This document shows, in pieces, positions 36,932 to 45,479 of a stretch of DNA of 45,615 nt. The notes under the pieces were generated by a model. It did not search any database. It was not told where the DNA came from and saw only the letters and a list, made by a program, of their open reading frames with translations. A program made the position numbers and the translations under genes. The stretch spans positions 1 to 45,615 of the forward strand of contig NZ_JADEWO010000050.1 of assembly GCF_015207605.1 (NCBI RefSeq). The letters are read 5' to 3'. Origin of the DNA: Oculatella sp. LEGE 06141 (GTDB lineage: Bacteria; Cyanobacteriota; Cyanobacteriia; Elainellales; Elainellaceae). Every line of letters starts with the position of its first letter. The first letter of the stretch is position 1.

Positions 36932-37134
36932 TATGTTGGGTTGAGATAGCGAGCTAGGCGATGAGATATTGATGGATTAGATGCCGTTCTAAATACCGAT
37001 CGCCAGCTTGTCTAACGGCTGGAGACGGACTCGGTTAACTCGACCAGACCATCATCACTCCCAGCGAAACGTGCCTGGTTTCTTTGGTCAATTGCTGGCC
37101 TGGATATACTTGTAGCATCCTCGACGCTTGGCAT

Positions 37135-37152
37135 ACTCCCCAGGGGGTATTT
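37135..37152. promoter_or_regulatory. 18-bp inverted repeat in the glgB-glgX spacer (first)
   Basis: ATACTCCC (37135-37142) and GGGGGTAT (37145-37152) pair over 8 bp with one T-G wobble around CA. The 487-bp spacer 36842-37328 holds no gene. It contains the glgB hairpin, this element, a second palindrome and a tandem repeat. Confidence 0.4.
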
Positions 37153-37198
37153 GGTTTGCATGTTGATGCGATCGTCTTTTATCTTTATCAATAAGCTA

Positions 37199-37216
37199 GT
37201 TCTAACAGGTTAGAAC
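37199..37216. promoter_or_regulatory. 18-bp perfect palindrome upstream of glgX, possible operator
   Basis: GTTCTAAC (37199-37206) and GTTAGAAC (37209-37216) are exact inverted copies around AG. The centre lies about 120 bp before the glgX start and 64 bp from the centre of the preceding inverted repeat of the same 8-2-8 format. Such symmetry is typical of a dimeric repressor or activator site. Confidence 0.5.
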
Positions 37217-37282
37217 GAGGGACGTTGCAGCGCAGGGTGACAGCAACCACGAATAGCCTCCATTGCCTTCTTCCGATCGCGA

Positions 37283-37304
37283 TCGCCAAATAATCGCCAA
37301 ATAA
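37283..37304. repeat. Perfect 11-bp tandem duplication upstream of glgX
   Basis: TCGCCAAATAA is repeated at 37283-37293 and 37294-37304, ending 24 bp before the glgX start. Confidence 0.95.
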
Positions 37305-37328
37305 CCTAGACCCTAATTTTATAAAAAC

Positions 37329-39452
37329 ATGTACTTACCACTCTGGCCTGGAAAAGCCTATCCTTTGGGAGCCACTTGGGATGGAAAGGGCACCAATTTT
37401 GCTCTGTTTTCAGAAAATGCCACTGGAGTTGAGCTTTGCTTGTTTGATAAGCAAGGGAAGGAAACGCGCCTGAACTTGACGGAAGTCAGCAATTTTGTCT
37501 GGCATGGCTATGTGCCGGGAATTAACCCAGGACAACGGTATGGCTTTCGCGTGTATGGCCCCTTTGCCCCAGAGGAGGGGCATCGGTTTAACCCCAACAA
37601 GCTGCTAATCGATCCCTACGCCAAAGCGATCGATGGAGAAATTGGGTACGGAGAGGAAATTTTTAGCTATACCTGGGGCGATCCGGAGGAAGACCTATCC
37701 TTTTCTGACTTGGATGATGCTCATCTTATTCCTAAGTCGATCGTGGTTGATGAATCGTTTGACTGGGGAGACGACGAACCCCCCAGAACGCAGTGGCATG
37801 AGACGATCATCTACGAGGCGCATGTTAAAGGCTTTACCAAGCTGCATCCAGAAGTTCCAGACGCGCTGCGCGGTACCTATGCTGGCCTGGCTCACCCTGC
37901 TGCTGTGTCCTATCTACAAACGCTTGGAATTACAGCCGTTGAGTTAATGCCCGTTCATCACTTCCTTTCTCAACCTGGACACCTGGTTGATAAGGGAATG
38001 AAAAATTACTGGGGCTACGATTCGATCAATTACTTTGCCCCCTACTCTGGCTACAGCGCAACCGGCAGTTGTGGGCAGCAGGTGCGCGAGTTCAAAGAAA
38101 TGGTGAAAGCCCTGCACCGGGCTGGCATTGAGGTGATTCTGGATGTGGTTTACAACCACACCGGGGAAGGCAACCACATGGGGCCAACCGTCTCGCTACG
38201 GGGAATTGACAATTCCTCCTACTATCGGCTGGTAGAAGACGATCTCCGCTATTACATGGACTTTACCGGGTGCGGTAACTCGCTGAATGTGCGTAACCCG
38301 CAAGTCCTAAAACTGATCATGGATAGCCTCCGCTATTGGGTGCTGGAAATGCATGTAGACGGCTTCCGCTTTGACCTGGCATCGGCGTTGGCACGCGAGC
38401 TGTATGCGGTTGACCGTCTGGCGGCATTCTTCGACATCATCCACCAGGATCCGGTGCTGTCTGATGTGAAGCTGATCGCAGAGCCGTGGGATGTGGGCGA
38501 AGGCGGATACCAGGTAGGTGAATTTCCGCTGCTGTGGTCTGAGTGGAACGGCAAATACCGCGACACGGTGCGCGACTTTTGGCGCGGCGAAGACAGCAGC
38601 CTGGCCGAGTTCGCCTATCGGTTCACGGGCAGCTCTGACTTATATCAGCTAAATGGACGCAGCCCTAACTCCAGCATCAACTTCATCACGGCGCACGATG
38701 GCTTTACGTTGAACGATCTGGTGAGCTACAACGAAAAGCACAACGATGCGAACGGTGAAGACAACCGGGATGGCGAAAGCCACAATCGTTCCTGGAACTG
38801 CGGTGCAGAGGGAGACACCGAGGATGCAGCGGTGCTGAAACTGCGGAAGCAGCAGCGACGCAACTTTTTGGTAACGCTGATGCTGTCGCAAGGTGTGCCG
38901 ATGCTGCTGAGCGGTGACGAGTTTGGGCGCACCCAGGGCGGTAACAACAACCCGTATTGTCAGGACAACGAAATTTCCTGGCTCGATTGGGATTTACAGG
39001 ACGAAAATGAGTCGCTGCTGGATTTTGCCCGTCAGTTAATTTACTTCCGGCGGCAGCACCCTATCTTCCGCAAGCGCAAATGGTTCCAGGGGCGGGCAAT
39101 CCACGGTTCGGGAGTGACCGATATCGGTTGGTTTAACCCCGATGGGGGGCAAATGACTCAGGAACAGTGGAGTGATGGCTTTGCCAAGGCGATCGGCATT
39201 TTCCTCAATGGTGAAGAAATTGCCACTCCTGGCCCCCGGGGAGAACGCGTGATTGACGACAGTTTTATGATGTTTTTCAACGCTCACTACGAAACGGTTG
39301 AGTTTCTGTTGCCCGAAGGGTTGCGCGATCGCCAGTGGGCGGTCACCATTGATACCAGCAAACTCCGGATTATCGAGCGGAGCGTTCGCTACAAAGAAGA
39401 CAAACCGATTCCGGTGCAGGGGCGATCGGTGTTTGTGCTGAAGCGGGTGTAA
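37329..39452 (+). CDS. glgX: Glycogen debranching enzyme (isoamylase type)
   Basis: A 707-residue GH13_11 enzyme that hydrolyses alpha-1,6 branches of glycogen or limit dextrin, releasing linear malto-oligosaccharides. The N-terminal CBM48 domain starts PGKAYPLGATWDGKGTNFALFSENA. The barrel shows ELMPVHHF, ILDVVYNHTGEGN, nucleophile D349 (FRFDLASAL), acid/base E385 (IAEPWDVG) and D457 (AHDGFTLNDLVSYNEKHN). The segment NRDGESHNRSWNCGAEG and the LLSGDEFGRTQGGNNN stretch are typical of this subfamily. It ends with a beta domain. It is complete and cytoplasmic. It is the first of the three degradative genes and supplies linear chains to TreY. Confidence 0.97.
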   Translation: MYLPLWPGKAYPLGATWDGKGTNFALFSENATGVELCLFDKQGKETRLNLTEVSNFVWHGYVPGINPGQRYGFRVYGPFAPEEGHRFNPNKLLIDPYAKAIDGEIGYGEEIFSYTWGDPEEDLSFSDLDDAHLIPKSIVVDESFDWGDDEPPRTQWHETIIYEAHVKGFTKLHPEVPDALRGTYAGLAHPAAVSYLQTLGITAVELMPVHHFLSQPGHLVDKGMKNYWGYDSINYFAPYSGYSATGSCGQQVREFKEMVKALHRAGIEVILDVVYNHTGEGNHMGPTVSLRGIDNSSYYRLVEDDLRYYMDFTGCGNSLNVRNPQVLKLIMDSLRYWVLEMHVDGFRFDLASALARELYAVDRLAAFFDIIHQDPVLSDVKLIAEPWDVGEGGYQVGEFPLLWSEWNGKYRDTVRDFWRGEDSSLAEFAYRFTGSSDLYQLNGRSPNSSINFITAHDGFTLNDLVSYNEKHNDANGEDNRDGESHNRSWNCGAEGDTEDAAVLKLRKQQRRNFLVTLMLSQGVPMLLSGDEFGRTQGGNNNPYCQDNEISWLDWDLQDENESLLDFARQLIYFRRQHPIFRKRKWFQGRAIHGSGVTDIGWFNPDGGQMTQEQWSDGFAKAIGIFLNGEEIATPGPRGERVIDDSFMMFFNAHYETVEFLLPEGLRDRQWAVTIDTSKLRIIERSVRYKEDKPIPVQGRSVFVLKRV

Positions 39453-39465
39453 GCACGGATTAAGC

Positions 39466-39508
39466 CAGAGGGAAGACCGAAAACTAGAGGAATTCGGTCT
39501 TCCCTCTG
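39466..39508 (+). terminator. Long hairpin terminator after glgX
   Basis: A 16-bp perfect stem (39466-39481 with 39493-39508, core GAGGGAAGACCGAA) encloses an 11-base loop, 13 bp after the glgX stop. The T-tract is weak. The spacer to treZ is only 156 bp. Confidence 0.75.
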
Positions 39509-39608
39509 TAGATAGGTTGATATTGCCATCGCTAAGTGTAAAGTAACTTTGACGCTCAGGTCATTTCATCGTTCCGCTTAACCGTCTTTCACCCGTTATC
39601 TACAACCT

Positions 39609-41426
39609 ATGAACGTTGGCTCCGAGTACCTTGGCAATGGCAAGTGTCGATTTACCGTGTGGGCACCGTTGCGATCGCAGGTCGCCGTTCACATCGTTTC
39701 GCCCAATGAACAGATCATCCCCATGCAGAAGGATGAACGAGGCTATTGGCAAGCGACGGTCGATGCCGCTCCCGGCACGCTTTATTTTTATCAGTTGGAT
39801 GGAGAAACCGATCGGCCTGATCCCGCCTCTCAGCATCAGCCGAAGGATGTCCACGGCCCCTCAGAAGTTGTAGATCACAGTTCCTTTCCCTGGAGCGATA
39901 CGCAGTGGTCTGGGGTGCCGCTGGAAGAGATGATTATTTATGAACTGCACGTTGGCACATTTACGCCAGACGGCACGTTTGAAGCGATCATTCCGCGACT
40001 GGCCGACCTGAAGGAATTGGGGGTCAATGCGATCGAACTGATGCCGATCGCGCAGTTTCCGGGCAACCGCAATTGGGGCTACGACGGTGCTTACCCCTAT
40101 GCTGCGCTGCATGGCTATGGCGGCCCCGATGGCCTGAAAGTATTAGTAGATGCCTGTCACGCGGCTGGTATTTCCGTTATTTTGGACGTGGTATACAACC
40201 ACATGGGGCCAGAAGGCAATTATCTGCGGGAGTATGGCCCGTATTTCACAGAGAAATATCGTACGGTCTGGGGAGCTGCACTGAATTACGACGATTCCTA
40301 TTCTGACGAAGTTCGTAATTTCTTTTTGGAGAATGCAATCTACTGGCTCGATCGCTACCACATTGACGGGCTGCGGCTCGACGCGATCCACGCCATCTAC
40401 GACCTCGGCGCAGAACACTTTCTGGAAGAGATGGCTACGGCTGTAGACGAGCGGCTGAGCCAGAACACCTACAAGCGCTATTTGATTGCCGAAAGTGAAC
40501 TCAACGATACCAAAATTATTCGCCCCAAAGAAACAGGCGGGTTTGGTATCGACGCGCAGTGGTGCGACGATTTTCACCATTGCGTTCACACGCTGTTAAC
40601 TGGGGAGAAAATTAGCTATTACAGCGATTTTGGCACCATTAAAGATTTAGAAAAGTCGATGCGGCAGGGCTATGTGTATGACGGCACCTATTCCGTGCAT
40701 CGCCACCGCCGCCACGGCAATTCGCCCGCCGATCGCCCCGGTAAGCAGTTTGTTGTCTGCATTCAAAACCATGACCAGGTGGGCAACCGCCTAGATGCGG
40801 AACGGCTGTCGATGTTGACCAGCTACGACGGGCTAAAGGTGGCTGCTGCAACCCTGTTCCTCTCGCCGTTTGTGCCGATGCTGTTTATGGGCGAGGAATA
40901 TGGTGAAGATGCGCCGTTCCAATATTTTGTTAGCCATACCGATCCAGATCTAATTGAGGCGGTTCGCAAAGGGCGCAAAGAAGAATTTAAGTCGTTTGAT
41001 TGGCACAAAGAAGCGCCCGACCCGGAAGGGATGGAGGTCTTTGAGCAATCTACCCTGAATTGGGAAAAGTGCCGTGAGGGTAAGCATGGCGTGTTGCGAT
41101 CGCTCTACCAACGGTTAATTCAGCTACGTCAAGACGTAAAGGCATTAGCTAATCTAGACAAGCATCGGTTAGAGGTGACCAGCCTGGACACAGCCAATTT
41201 GCTCACGCTCCATCGCACGTCTGACCACGATCAAATCTTCTCCCTGTTGAATTTTGACCATGATGCGGTGACCTTCACGCCCCACGTTCCTCAAGGCAAC
41301 TGGCAGAAGATCCTGGATTCGTCGGATTCAGAATGGCTCGGTTCTGGGTCTGAGCTACCCGCGCAGCTTCAATCTGGACAAACCCTTACAATTAAACCGT
41401 TGAGTTTTGTTGTGTACACCGCTTAA
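39609..41426 (+). CDS. treZ: Malto-oligosyltrehalose trehalohydrolase
   Basis: A 605-residue GH13_10 enzyme that cleaves trehalose from the end of malto-oligosyltrehalose. It begins with an N-terminal beta domain of the CBM48 kind (GSEYLGNGKCRFTVWAPLRSQVAVHI). The barrel has IYELHVGTFTPDGTF, ELMPIAQFPGNRNWGYDG, nucleophile D258 (LRLDAIHAIYD), acid/base E295 (IAESELND) and D389 (NHDQVGNR). FMGEEYGEDAPFQYFVSH is diagnostic for TreZ. The C-terminal beta domain is present. It is complete and cytoplasmic. It works directly on the product of treY, the next gene. Confidence 0.97.
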   Translation: MNVGSEYLGNGKCRFTVWAPLRSQVAVHIVSPNEQIIPMQKDERGYWQATVDAAPGTLYFYQLDGETDRPDPASQHQPKDVHGPSEVVDHSSFPWSDTQWSGVPLEEMIIYELHVGTFTPDGTFEAIIPRLADLKELGVNAIELMPIAQFPGNRNWGYDGAYPYAALHGYGGPDGLKVLVDACHAAGISVILDVVYNHMGPEGNYLREYGPYFTEKYRTVWGAALNYDDSYSDEVRNFFLENAIYWLDRYHIDGLRLDAIHAIYDLGAEHFLEEMATAVDERLSQNTYKRYLIAESELNDTKIIRPKETGGFGIDAQWCDDFHHCVHTLLTGEKISYYSDFGTIKDLEKSMRQGYVYDGTYSVHRHRRHGNSPADRPGKQFVVCIQNHDQVGNRLDAERLSMLTSYDGLKVAAATLFLSPFVPMLFMGEEYGEDAPFQYFVSHTDPDLIEAVRKGRKEEFKSFDWHKEAPDPEGMEVFEQSTLNWEKCREGKHGVLRSLYQRLIQLRQDVKALANLDKHRLEVTSLDTANLLTLHRTSDHDQIFSLLNFDHDAVTFTPHVPQGNWQKILDSSDSEWLGSGSELPAQLQSGQTLTIKPLSFVVYTA

Positions 41427-41764
41427 ACCATCCACTTCAGGCGATAAGCTCTGAAACAGCAGTGATCCTGTCGGAGTTTGAATAATCTACTGATTAGGTC
41501 TAGAGGTTAACGTCTTAAGTCAAATCAAGCCTTGCCGCATCTACTCACTCAAGTCGGTCTTCTCAGCCGCTACAGTTTTAAGTTGTTTCGATCCAGTTGA
41601 TGTTACAAAGAGCCGCCGGTTACTCCCTCTTTCTCGCTCCTGCACTGGAGCGAAGAGGGATTTATCTGTGGTGCTTTAACCCCCATACCATCAGCACCTG
41701 CCTATGCTAATTTGCCCCCAAAGCGTTGTCCATAGCCAGGTGATTCCCTAGGAGTAATTTTCTT
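41427..41764. other. 338-bp spacer between treZ and treY
   Basis: No gene is seen. The treZ hairpin lies at 41624-41660. After it, GGAG (41751-41754) provides a ribosome site for treY. Confidence 0.5.
41624..41660 (+). terminator. Bulged hairpin terminator of treZ
   Basis: TCGCTCC (41634-41640) pairs with GGAGCGA (41647-41653). After a 3-base bulge, TCCCTCT (41624-41630) pairs with AGAGGGA (41654-41660). A short TTTAT tract follows. It lies 200 bp beyond treZ, so it could instead be a leader hairpin of treY. Confidence 0.6.
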
Positions 41765-44596
41765 ATGATGCGAATTCCCGCAGCTACCTATAGATTTCAA
41801 TTCACCTCTGACTTCGATTTTGCCTCTGCCCAGGCGATCGTTCCCTATTTAGCTGAACTCGGTATTTCTGATCTATATGCTTCTCCCATATTGACCGCAA
41901 CCACAGGCAGCACCCACGGCTATGATGCAGTGGATCCAACTCAAATTAATCCAGAATTAGGTGGGCAGGAGGGGTTTGAAGCGCTGGCGGAGGTGCTAAA
42001 ACAACACAAACTGGGATGGCTGCAAGATATTGTACCCAACCATATGGCATTCAATAGCCAGAACCCAATGCTGGTGGATGTTCTAGAAAACGGGCCTGAT
42101 TCGCAATATCACAACTTTTTTGATATTGACTGGGATCACCCCTACGAGGCACTGCGGGGGCGGCTACTGGCTCCGTTTCTTGGTAAGTTCTATGGCGATT
42201 GCTTAGAAAGCGGCGAACTTCAGCTTGAATACGGCCAAGCGGGATTGACGGTTAACTACTACGACATGAAGTTTCCGATCCGGATCGAGTCCTACACTCA
42301 GGTGTTGAGCTATGACCTGGCGCGGCTGCGAAAGAAACTGGGGCGAAACCATCCCGATTTTGTGAAGCTGCTCGGTGTTCTCTACATGCTGAAGTACATT
42401 CCGTCTGGGGAGGAAGGCCGCGAGCGGTATGACCAGATTATTTTCATCAAAGGAATGCTGTGGGAACTGTGGAACGACAGCCCGGACGTAAAGCAGTATT
42501 TAGACGAAAACATCAAGGTCTTCAATGGCGCGCCGGGAAATGCAGAGAGTTTTAACCAACTCGACAATTTGCTGCAAGAACAGTTCTTTCGTCTTTCATA
42601 TTGGAAGGTGGGCAACGAGGAGTTGAACTACCGCCGATTTTTTACCGTCAATGGGTTGATCTCGCTGCGAGTAGAAGAGCAAAGTGTCTTTGACATCGTT
42701 CACGAACTGACGCTCAAACTGCTCAAGGAAGAAAAGATCACCGGACTGCGGATTGACCACATTGATGGTCTGTACGATCCGTCCCAATACTTGAAGCGGT
42801 TGCGAGAAAGCGCGGGGGATGCTTACATTACGGTTGAGAAAATTTTGGAGCCGGCTGAGCAACTGCCACTGCACTGGCCGATTCAAGGAACAACAGGATA
42901 CGATTTTCTGAACCAGGTCAATGGCCTGTTTTGTGCTCAAGGGAATGAGGACGAGTATACCTCGGTTTATCATCGGTTCATTGGTAAGCCTGTATCTTGC
43001 GATCGCCTGATTGATGAAAACAAGCGGTTGATTTTGGGCAAGCACTTAGCAGGAGACATTGATAACCTGGCTCACTTGCTGAAGCAGCTTTCTAGCCGCT
43101 ATCGCTACGCCAGCGACTTTACCATGTTTGGCTTAAAGCGGGCATTGGTAGAAATTCTGGCCGTGTTTCCCATTTATCGCACCTACATCAACCGGGAAGG
43201 GTCGAGCAAAATCGATCGCAGCTACATTCGCAAAGTACTCGACAAAGCCAAGAAGAGTATTCCTAACTTTTTAAATGAGCTGTATTTCATTGAAAAGTTT
43301 CTGCTGTTGGACTTTGATCAACCCATTACAGAGGAAGATAAAGACCAATGGATTCATTTCATCATGCGGTTGCAACAGTTTACTGGCCCCTTGATGGCTA
43401 AAGGGGTAGAAGATACGGTGCTATATGTTTACAACCGTCTGATCTCAATCAATGAAGTGGGTTCTAGCCCGTGTGATTTTGGCATCTCGGTAGATGAATT
43501 CCATGCCTTTAACCAGGAGAAGGCAACGCAATGGCCTCACTCCATGAATACCACCTCGACTCATGATACAAAGCGAGGCGAAGATACACGCGCCAGAATC
43601 AATGTTTTATCTGAGATGCCGCAGGAATGGGAAACCTGCCTGAAGGAATGGCGCGATATAAATGCGTCGTATAAGCAGGTGGTTGAAGGACAAGATGCGC
43701 CTGATCCCAATGATGAATATTTCTTGTATCAAACGTTGATTGGTTCTGCCCCATTTGATGATGAGGAGTTTCCATCCTTTGTCGATCGCGTCAAGGATTA
43801 CATCATTAAAGCTATCCGAGAAGCGAAGGTTCATACGGGATGGATTCGACCGGATACCAGCTATGAAGAAGCCTTTACTCAATTTACAGAGCAACTGCTA
43901 AAAGATCCTGAAAACAACCCCTTTTGGCAGTCGTTTCGCCCCTTCCAGCAAAAGATTCAGCAGTATGGTATCTGCAATTCGCTATCCCAGGTATTGATCA
44001 AGCTGGCCTCTCCTGGTGTTCCCGATTTTTATCAGGGCACAGAGTTCTGGGACTTGAGCATGGTTGATCCAGATAACCGTCGTCCGGTGGACTATGAGTT
44101 GCGATCGCAGGTTTTGCAAGAAATTAAGCAGCGATCGCAAGACGATATCCTGGGATTAATTAAAGACCTGCTGCAAACGCCCGAAGATGGACGGATCAAG
44201 CTGTTTTTAACTCAGCGTGGACTCCAGGTGAGGCAAGCCCACTTAGACTTGTTTCAGCGGGGCGATTATCAAAAATTGCTGATTTCCGGCAGTTTGCGCG
44301 ATCATGTTGTGGCCTTTAGCCGCACCCTGGGCGATCGTAAGGTAATTGCGATCGCTCCTCGTCTAGTGACCTCTCTGGTGCAACCGGGAGAGTATCCCAT
44401 GGGAGAGCAAGTCTGGTACGAAACCCGGATTCCGCTTGCTCAGGGGGATGCCCATTCATGGCAAGATGCCATCACTGGAGAAAACGTAGGCGTGACAGAC
44501 ACTATCTGGATCAGGGATGCATTGAAACACTTCCCGGTGGCATTGTTGATAGGCAACAGTACCACTGAACAAGTTGAGACAGAATCACCTGATTAG
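41765..44596 (+). CDS. treY: Malto-oligosyltrehalose synthase
   Basis: A 943-residue GH13_26 enzyme that turns the reducing-end alpha-1,4 bond of malto-oligosaccharides into an alpha,alpha-1,1 bond, giving malto-oligosyltrehalose. It begins MMRIPAATYRFQF with the first barrel strand, followed by the TreY-typical YLAELGISDLYASPILTATTGSTHGYD. Catalytic residues are D331 (LRIDHIDGLYDP), E358 (ITVEKIL) and D601 (STHDTKRGEDTRARI). KGVEDTVLYVYNRL and GVPDFYQGTE are further TreY signatures. Its length is near the upper end for the family, owing to inserts in the helical middle part. GGAG lies 10 bases before the ATG. It is the last gene of the cluster. Confidence 0.97.
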   Translation: MMRIPAATYRFQFTSDFDFASAQAIVPYLAELGISDLYASPILTATTGSTHGYDAVDPTQINPELGGQEGFEALAEVLKQHKLGWLQDIVPNHMAFNSQNPMLVDVLENGPDSQYHNFFDIDWDHPYEALRGRLLAPFLGKFYGDCLESGELQLEYGQAGLTVNYYDMKFPIRIESYTQVLSYDLARLRKKLGRNHPDFVKLLGVLYMLKYIPSGEEGRERYDQIIFIKGMLWELWNDSPDVKQYLDENIKVFNGAPGNAESFNQLDNLLQEQFFRLSYWKVGNEELNYRRFFTVNGLISLRVEEQSVFDIVHELTLKLLKEEKITGLRIDHIDGLYDPSQYLKRLRESAGDAYITVEKILEPAEQLPLHWPIQGTTGYDFLNQVNGLFCAQGNEDEYTSVYHRFIGKPVSCDRLIDENKRLILGKHLAGDIDNLAHLLKQLSSRYRYASDFTMFGLKRALVEILAVFPIYRTYINREGSSKIDRSYIRKVLDKAKKSIPNFLNELYFIEKFLLLDFDQPITEEDKDQWIHFIMRLQQFTGPLMAKGVEDTVLYVYNRLISINEVGSSPCDFGISVDEFHAFNQEKATQWPHSMNTTSTHDTKRGEDTRARINVLSEMPQEWETCLKEWRDINASYKQVVEGQDAPDPNDEYFLYQTLIGSAPFDDEEFPSFVDRVKDYIIKAIREAKVHTGWIRPDTSYEEAFTQFTEQLLKDPENNPFWQSFRPFQQKIQQYGICNSLSQVLIKLASPGVPDFYQGTEFWDLSMVDPDNRRPVDYELRSQVLQEIKQRSQDDILGLIKDLLQTPEDGRIKLFLTQRGLQVRQAHLDLFQRGDYQKLLISGSLRDHVVAFSRTLGDRKVIAIAPRLVTSLVQPGEYPMGEQVWYETRIPLAQGDAHSWQDAITGENVGVTDTIWIRDALKHFPVALLIGNSTTEQVETESPD

Positions 44597-44616
44597 TCGA
44601 TCCCTCTGTAGAAACG

Positions 44617-44646
44617 AGTCGAGACGCGATTGCTCGCGTCTCGACT
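44617..44646 (+). terminator. Hairpin terminator of treY, built from a dispersed-repeat-like palindrome
   Basis: AGTCGAGACGCGA (44617-44629) and TCGCGTCTCGACT (44634-44646) form a perfect 13-bp stem with a TTGC loop, 20 bp past treY. The core GAGACGCGATT resembles a palindromic repeat that I recall as widespread in cyanobacterial genomes. No T-run follows. Confidence 0.6.
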
Positions 44647-44750
44647 GGCTATCATCACTAGCTAATGGGTTTTGAGCAGTGGTTACGAACTCACTTCGGA
44701 GTCTTCTAACGTTGAAGGCTGTGGAGCGAATTTATCTTGTGATTCAACTA

Positions 44751-44786
44751 AACCCTCCCAGCAGTAACTCGTACACCAGGAGGGTT
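44751..44786 (-). terminator. Hairpin downstream of chlM
   Basis: AACCCTCC (44751-44758) pairs with GGAGGGTT (44779-44786) across 20 bases, just after the chlM stop on the minus strand. After the stem the minus strand reads TAGTTG, so the T-tract is poor. Confidence 0.45.
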
Positions 44787-44795
44787 GGGGATACA

Positions 44796-45479
44796 TTACC
44801 GTTGGACGGCTTCTAACACGCGCGAGAAATAGAACCGCGTTTTGCTCATGTCGTTGCGCTCGATCGCCCAACCGTTTGCCTCTAGCGCTTTCACAATTTC
44901 CGCTTCCCGATGCAGATAGGCACGAGTGGCCTTGCTGGGGCCTGGAAAGAAATCACCAATCTTTTTCAACAGCGTGTAGGCGATCGTTTTGGGTGCAAAA
45001 CTGAGAATAAGCCGCGACTGTGCTAACTGGCTGAGATGCGAAATCATCTCCATTGCCTGCTCCTGCGGATAGTGAATGAGCACATCCAGGCAAACCACAG
45101 TATGATACTCGCCCTCTAGCGACTCTAGATCTTGCACTGCAAAAATAGGGTTATCGCTTTGTCCTAGCGAAGCAGCCCGCTCTTTGGCTTCACCTACCAT
45201 CTTGTCTGAAATGTCGCTAGCATACACGATCGCCCCCGCCTGAGCTAGAGGAATGCTGAGGCTGCCAACCCCGCACCCCGCATCACAAACGGTCAGCCCT
45301 GGTAAATTTGGGTCGGCATTGAGCCAGCCCAAAACCGTCTCTACCGTTTGTTGATGACCTTGGCGAATGTCGAGCTGAACTTTGTTGACATCGCCATCCC
45401 CATAGATGCGCCGCCAGCGATCGAACCCCGTCGCGTTGAAATACTCTCGAACAACCGTTTTATCATCCACTACGTTCAT
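44796..45479 (-). CDS. chlM: Magnesium-protoporphyrin IX methyltransferase
   Basis: A 227-residue SAM-dependent methyltransferase that methylates the C13 propionate of Mg-protoporphyrin IX, an early committed step of chlorophyll synthesis; it works with Mg-chelatase at the membrane surface. The N-terminus VREYFNATGFDRWRRIYGDGDVNKVQLDIR is characteristic of ChlM/BchM. The SAM pocket is VCDAGCGVGSLSIPLA, followed by VYASDISDKMV (acidic residue at the end of strand 2) and VVCLDVLIHYP. The end FYFSRVLEA fits the family. It is complete and converges on treY. It shows that the host is a chlorophyll-making phototroph. Confidence 0.97.
   Translation of the reverse strand: MNVVDDKTVVREYFNATGFDRWRRIYGDGDVNKVQLDIRQGHQQTVETVLGWLNADPNLPGLTVCDAGCGVGSLSIPLAQAGAIVYASDISDKMVGEAKERAASLGQSDNPIFAVQDLESLEGEYHTVVCLDVLIHYPQEQAMEMISHLSQLAQSRLILSFAPKTIAYTLLKKIGDFFPGPSKATRAYLHREAEIVKALEANGWAIERNDMSKTRFYFSRVLEAVQR

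Noticed and set aside
44683-44871. A 62-codon minus-strand frame overlapping the chlM 3' end
   Set aside because: It overlaps a certain gene in another frame and covers the hairpin region.
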